Virus record (IMG/VR): IMGVR_UViG_3300032080_000018
Location: 1 to 31,345 of that record
DNA: 31,345 nucleotides
Source: a virus
Direction: 5' to 3' (one strand)
A program made the position numbers and the translations under genes. Of this stretch, positions 27,726 to 31,345 are shown one piece after another. A model generated the notes under the pieces. That model saw only the letters and a list, made by a program, of their open reading frames with translations, did no database searches and was not told where the DNA came from. Position 1 is the first letter of the stretch; every line of letters starts with the position of its first letter.

Positions 27726-29917
27726 TGGAATCCTTCGTTCTCTGGCATCGGCATGCCGCCATCAACGGGCGGCTGCTCGGGTTGTGGCATTGCCATCGCC
27801 GGTTCAGGCATCGGCATCGGTTCTGGCTGGCGCTGCTCAAGCATGTTGGCAAGAGCTGCGGCCACGGCCTGATTCACCATGTCCTGCACGTTGCCTTGCC
27901 CGGCTGCAGGGTTCGCCGCGGCTGCGCTGTCCTGCGCCTTCTCGATGGCAAGCAGGGCGTTCGCCTTGTCCGCGTCGATCTCGGCCTTCATGCGCTTGTA
28001 CGTCTCGTCGGTCACCTTCTGATTGGCCTTCTGCAAGTCCTGATCCATCTTCTGGAGCTGCTGGCCCATTTGCTCCATCTGCTCGGCGACCTGCATCATT
28101 CGCTGTTGCACGTCAGGCGGAATCTGCGGCTGTTGCTCGGGGCCGCCCTCGTCCTTGCTGATCTCGGCCTGGATCGGCGCGGGCAGCATGAGACGCATGC
28201 GCTTGGCGAGTTCTTCCGCGCCAGGCCAGTCCATCGACTTGACCATGAGGTCACCGGCCATCTGCCACATCTCGGGGTTGCCCTGAGCAATCGCGGTCAT
28301 GGCTTCGGTGGCTTCCACCCGCCGGGTCGAATAGCTCGGGCCTGTCGTCGTGTACACGTCATACAGCCCGATGTTCGGGTTGAAGATGCGCTTGATCTCG
28401 CCGTTCTCGTCGCGCACTTCCGTGAACGCTTCCGGGCTTTCCGGGTCGAGGATCGCGTTGGCCGCCTCGCCGTCTTCGCCCAAGATGCGCGCGACACGCT
28501 TGGTGTCGTAGATGGCAGGGATCATGTCGAGGATGATCCGGCCCACGTGGCGAACTGCGCGGGCCAGGTTGTCCACGTAGTGGTACGTTGCGTTGTCGCC
28601 CTCTCGCTGGCGCGCCATGATGGCCTTGCCTGACGTCTCGTTCGACTTCTGGCCCAGCGATGCGTCGTACTGCCCAGTCTCGGCCTTGATGTCATCCGAG
28701 GCGGACATTGCGATCTGCGCCAGACCGGTTTCGACGGTTGCTGGAGCGGTGCGATTCGGCGCCGGGATTGGGTTGTTCGCCTCGTCCAGGTGGTTGTAGG
28801 GCAGGAAGGAGTGATTCGCCGTGTTGGCGGTCTGCCACTCCTTTTCGTAGCCCTCAATCGCCTCTGCAGGCGCAACCCACGGCGACTTCGGCGCTTGCAT
28901 CACACGCTCGACGATGGCCGTTTGAGCGATGTTGTACATGCGCTGCGAGTCCTTCGCATTGCGCACGATGCCGGAGATGTAGTTCTTGCCGTCTACCTCG
29001 TACTCATTGCCGACGACGCGAGCAACCGGGATGTAGCGCGACGGGAAGACCTTGCCCTCGTCGCCGCCTTCGAGGATCTGCTGGCCGTTCATCTTGCGCC
29101 AGCGACACTCGCACTTCATGACGCTGCGCTCTTTGATCGGCTGCTCGGGCGCCATCACGCCTTCAGGCCGCGGCTCGTCCTTGAACGACGTTTCGCCATT
29201 GGCCCAAAGGCACAGCGTGGCCTTCTTCTCCACGATCTCGAAATACTCTACGACGCGAACCTGCTTGTCGCCGGGATACCACTCAGAGTCGCCCGCATAG
29301 TCCCAGTCGATGGGATCAGCATCGGGGTACTGAGCCTTGAACTCGTCTTCCTTCAGGTCTTCGTCGATGAAGCACCACTTCGCATCGGAACCAGCTGGAT
29401 CGCAGATGTCCGGATCCATGTGGACGCGGAACGGGTTCTTGACCCGCTTGATATAGATGTCCTGATCGAACGACTCGTCGCTGATGTAGTCAGACACCAC
29501 GCGGATGTACCCGAGGCCGGAAGTGACTTCGTGCTCTGCTGCGGTGTCGTACACAACGTCTGCATCGGAATGCGCCTCGATGTGCCGGGCCAAACCCATC
29601 AGGATCTCTGCGACCTCAACGTCTGCCTTGTCGTCCGCAGGCCGGTACTTGATCGACGGCCTGTTCTGGCGGATGTCGTTCGTGACCTGGCGGATGTGCT
29701 GAGGCATCTTGTTGATGGTCAGCATGGGCCGGTTGTTCTTGCGCTCCTTGCGGGTCGTTTCGTCCCACTGCCAAGGGTCATCAGGAGACGACGCGGCGAA
29801 GCGGATGTCTTCCTTCATGCGCGCAAGGTTCTCCGACTCGCGGCTCAACGCATATTGAAAGCGCTCTTTCGCCGTAGCAAGAACGGTGTCTTTCTTGTCC
29901 GCGGGTTTGGTTGCCAT
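27722..29917 (-). CDS. Portal protein, P22 gp1-like
   Basis: The 731-residue protein matches P22 portal in length (725) and architecture. The N-terminal helical region has MLTINKMPQHIRQVTNDIRQ, NRPSIKYRP, and a wing region with VTSGLGYIRVVSDYISDESF, DQDIYIKRV and FRVHMDPD. The stem region is around residues 380-450 (AIMARQREGDNATYHYVDNL). A long C-terminal coiled coil with Gln-rich heptads (residues about 600-690) fits the P22 barrel helix. It forms the dodecameric DNA gate. Its gene starts 36 bases after the terminase stop, with no clear Shine-Dalgarno sequence. Confidence 0.92.
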   Translation of the reverse strand: MATKPADKKDTVLATAKERFQYALSRESENLARMKEDIRFAASSPDDPWQWDETTRKERKNNRPMLTINKMPQHIRQVTNDIRQNRPSIKYRPADDKADVEVAEILMGLARHIEAHSDADVVYDTAAEHEVTSGLGYIRVVSDYISDESFDQDIYIKRVKNPFRVHMDPDICDPAGSDAKWCFIDEDLKEDEFKAQYPDADPIDWDYAGDSEWYPGDKQVRVVEYFEIVEKKATLCLWANGETSFKDEPRPEGVMAPEQPIKERSVMKCECRWRKMNGQQILEGGDEGKVFPSRYIPVARVVGNEYEVDGKNYISGIVRNAKDSQRMYNIAQTAIVERVMQAPKSPWVAPAEAIEGYEKEWQTANTANHSFLPYNHLDEANNPIPAPNRTAPATVETGLAQIAMSASDDIKAETGQYDASLGQKSNETSGKAIMARQREGDNATYHYVDNLARAVRHVGRIILDMIPAIYDTKRVARILGEDGEAANAILDPESPEAFTEVRDENGEIKRIFNPNIGLYDVYTTTGPSYSTRRVEATEAMTAIAQGNPEMWQMAGDLMVKSMDWPGAEELAKRMRLMLPAPIQAEISKDEGGPEQQPQIPPDVQQRMMQVAEQMEQMGQQLQKMDQDLQKANQKVTDETYKRMKAEIDADKANALLAIEKAQDSAAAANPAAGQGNVQDMVNQAVAAALANMLEQRQPEPMPMPEPAMAMPQPEQPPVDGGMPMPENEGFQ

Positions 29918-29953
29918 AAGTTCGGGGCGCTTCGCAGCGATGCCTTTATCGGG

Positions 29954-31189
29954 TTAACCCATCCAGGAGCCGGATGAGTCGGGAATGGTTTTGAGTTCTC
30001 GCCTCGGTCGTGCGAGAGCAGCCCTGCGAACACCCTCGCAGGCGTAGCGCAAAGCGTCAATAACGTGGTTGTCCTTGTCTGCCAACACTGGCATGACCAG
30101 ATTCGTGAGCGGGTCGGTCTTGTAGCTGTACAGCGTCAACTCGTCGATCAAATGCTTGCAGCGCGGGTGGACCACGATGTCGAAGCTCTTCAGGAACTCG
30201 ACACCTTCCTCCAGACTCTTCGCGCCCTTGACCGCGCGCATGATCTTCGGGAAGCCGTTGCGCTGCATGTGGCTGATCGTCTCGGGCCTGGCTGAGTCGG
30301 CAACGATTGGCCACCTCTCGCTGTCTGGCACGGTCATGAACAGCGCCGGGGTGTCTACGATCTCGCAGCCCACGCGGTACGCTTCATACGGCACATAGAG
30401 CTTGCGCCCCTCAATCCAGCACTGCACGAGCACGGACGGATCGACCGAGAATCCCCAGTCAGCACCTTGCCGGATGGTAGCCTTGGGATCGACCTCGAAC
30501 TCTTCAATCGTCCAGTTGCGGAACACTCGGGCTTCGCTGTTCCTGCGGTACTCACCGAGCCACACGTGCGCGTACTTGTCTGGGTCGCGGCGGCGGTCGA
30601 ACTCCATTTCGTCTCGCAGCTCTTGCGGAAGCCACGGGTTGTCCATGTAGTTTGCTTCGACCACCACCGCGCCCTTGGGCAATTCATCGCCCCTGAGCAG
30701 CACGTCAATCGGGTCTGTGTTCAGGTCTGGATTCCAGCCGAACCACATCTGCGACCCTGGCTTGCGGATCGTTGGCCGCAGCAGTGTGAGGCTCTTGTCG
30801 CTCGCGTTCTGCGCCTCTTCGAACCAAGCTCTATCGAACCCTTCCAGCGACTTGATCGACTCGGCTGTGTGATTCTGCATGCCCTCGAAGATCGTCACTC
30901 CACCATGCTTGGAGAGGATGCGACGGTCCTGAACATCGAAATATGCACCTGCGTTGAAGCGCTCGATCTTTGATTCGAGCAGCTTCTTGACCGAGAACTC
31001 CAGCGATTTCAGCGTTTCCCGAAGACAGACGCAATCCAGTTTCTCGGCTACGTTCTCTTCCAACCACAGCTCACCAAAGAAGTGCGACTTACCCGACCCC
31101 CGCCCGCCATGAACGCCTTTGTACCGAGCATGCGCAAGCAGTGGCTCGAATACTTCAGGCGTCTGGATTCGGAGAACGGACGATGACAC
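29954..31189 (-). CDS. Terminase large subunit
   Basis: The 411-residue packaging motor has an ATPase domain with Walker A GGRGSGKS (residues 28-35) and Walker B with catalytic Glu, FDRAWFEEA (118-126). The RNase H-like nuclease domain carries acidic residues D244 (ADWGFSVDP), D298 (IVADS) and D378 (NHVIDALRYA). It drives DNA into the procapsid and cuts concatemers, and its P22-like neighbours suggest headful packaging. The start at GTG 31189 puts the normal short N-terminus before Walker A. It overlaps the small-subunit gene by 35 bases. The frame continues upstream without similarity. Confidence 0.9.
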   Translation of the reverse strand: MSSSVLRIQTPEVFEPLLAHARYKGVHGGRGSGKSHFFGELWLEENVAEKLDCVCLRETLKSLEFSVKKLLESKIERFNAGAYFDVQDRRILSKHGGVTIFEGMQNHTAESIKSLEGFDRAWFEEAQNASDKSLTLLRPTIRKPGSQMWFGWNPDLNTDPIDVLLRGDELPKGAVVVEANYMDNPWLPQELRDEMEFDRRRDPDKYAHVWLGEYRRNSEARVFRNWTIEEFEVDPKATIRQGADWGFSVDPSVLVQCWIEGRKLYVPYEAYRVGCEIVDTPALFMTVPDSERWPIVADSARPETISHMQRNGFPKIMRAVKGAKSLEEGVEFLKSFDIVVHPRCKHLIDELTLYSYKTDPLTNLVMPVLADKDNHVIDALRYACEGVRRAALARPRRELKTIPDSSGSWMG

Positions 31190-31345
31190 GTTCGATCTTT
31201 TCGAAGGCCAACGGGTTTTCAGCGTCCCCGGACAACGTGATCGCGGACAGGTCGGCAATGCTCTTGCGCAACAGAATCTCGATGGCCTTCATGCGGCTCA
31301 TCGAAAGCTCTTCAGTTTCGCCAAGTGCGTGTTTTTGCAGCACAT
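31155..31345 (-). CDS. Terminase small subunit, C-terminal part (runs off right edge)
   Basis: About 63 residues are in the window. The segment HALGETEELSMSRMKAIEIL then LRKSIADLSAITLSGD matches the C-terminal part of terminase small subunits: a helix, a K..PDLSA-like turn, then an acidic linker. The DNA-binding N-terminus lies beyond the window. It recognises the packaging site and activates the large subunit, whose gene overlaps its end. Joining the two ends of the window does not restore the N-terminus, so sequence is missing between them. Confidence 0.75.
   Translation of the reverse strand, partial: VLQKHALGETEELSMSRMKAIEILLRKSIADLSAITLSGDAENPLAFEKIERVIVRSPNPDA

Noticed and set aside
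28790-29977. 395-codon + strand frame opposite the portal gene
   Set aside because: It is antisense to a full-length P22-like portal gene; its hydrophobic Leu/Val/Arg pattern reflects complement of portal codons.
1-31345. Complete circular phage genome
   Set aside because: Joining the edges does not restore the terminase small-subunit N-terminus, and replication genes are missing, so sequence is absent between the ends.
1-31345. CRISPR array, insertion sequence or diversity-generating retroelement
   Set aside because: No regularly spaced repeats, transposase or reverse transcriptase motifs were seen on either strand.

Overview
The window is part of the genome of a temperate, P22-like tailed phage (podovirus type), most likely infecting a betaproteobacterium of the Burkholderiales. 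The virion genes follow the P22 order: terminase, portal, scaffold, coat, gp4-like adaptor, gp10-like tail factor, DNA-injection proteins, tail fibre and tailspike. The GC-rich coding style, the small-protein families and the tRNA-Cys attachment core suggest the host group. That host assignment is inference. Both ends are cut: the terminase small subunit runs off the right edge, and a small membrane gene runs off the left edge.

The layout is lambda-like but drawn in reverse. At 421-509 divergent promoters separate a Cro-like gene (leftward, - strand) from a CI-like repressor (rightward, + strand). The repressor heads a short cassette of two paralogous small proteins and a lipoprotein, closed by a clear terminator at 1977-1999. 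This is the position that rexAB holds in lambda, so these genes are candidates for expression in the lysogen. From about 2100 a second rightward operon, equivalent to lambda PL, carries some twenty small genes. Most are joined by 4-base ATGA or GTGA overlaps. The operon includes a Bet/RedBeta recombinase, a cupin-like protein, an HTH-HNH protein, an excisionase-like HTH protein and a tyrosine integrase. Directly after the integrase lies attP: the 3' part of a tRNA-Cys gene flanked by two 13-bp direct repeats that look like integrase arm sites. Four small + strand genes of unknown function follow. In a prophage they would sit at the end opposite the integrase.

From 12807 to the right edge nearly everything is on the - strand and forms the late operon, read right to left: terminase small (partial) and large subunits, portal, a small structural protein, scaffold, coat, a decoration-like protein, gp4-like and gp10-like tail factors, a short structural protein, a cupin-like protein, three injection proteins (the last with a lytic transglycosylase domain), a P22-type head-binding tail fibre with a glycine-rich tip, a separate beta-helix tailspike, and a lysis cassette (holin candidates, SAR endolysin, a 26-residue zinc-knuckle peptide, Rz and Rz1). 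An HNH endonuclease gene on the opposite strand sits between Rz and Rz1 and appears to have rewritten the end of one and the start of the other.

The points most worth checking are the CI-linked cassette, the HNH gene splitting the spanins, a G7 tract that seems to have fused two overlapping genes, hairpin-plus-T-run elements that abut the ribosome binding sites of three virion genes, the attP architecture, and the two-gene arrangement of tail fibre and tailspike.
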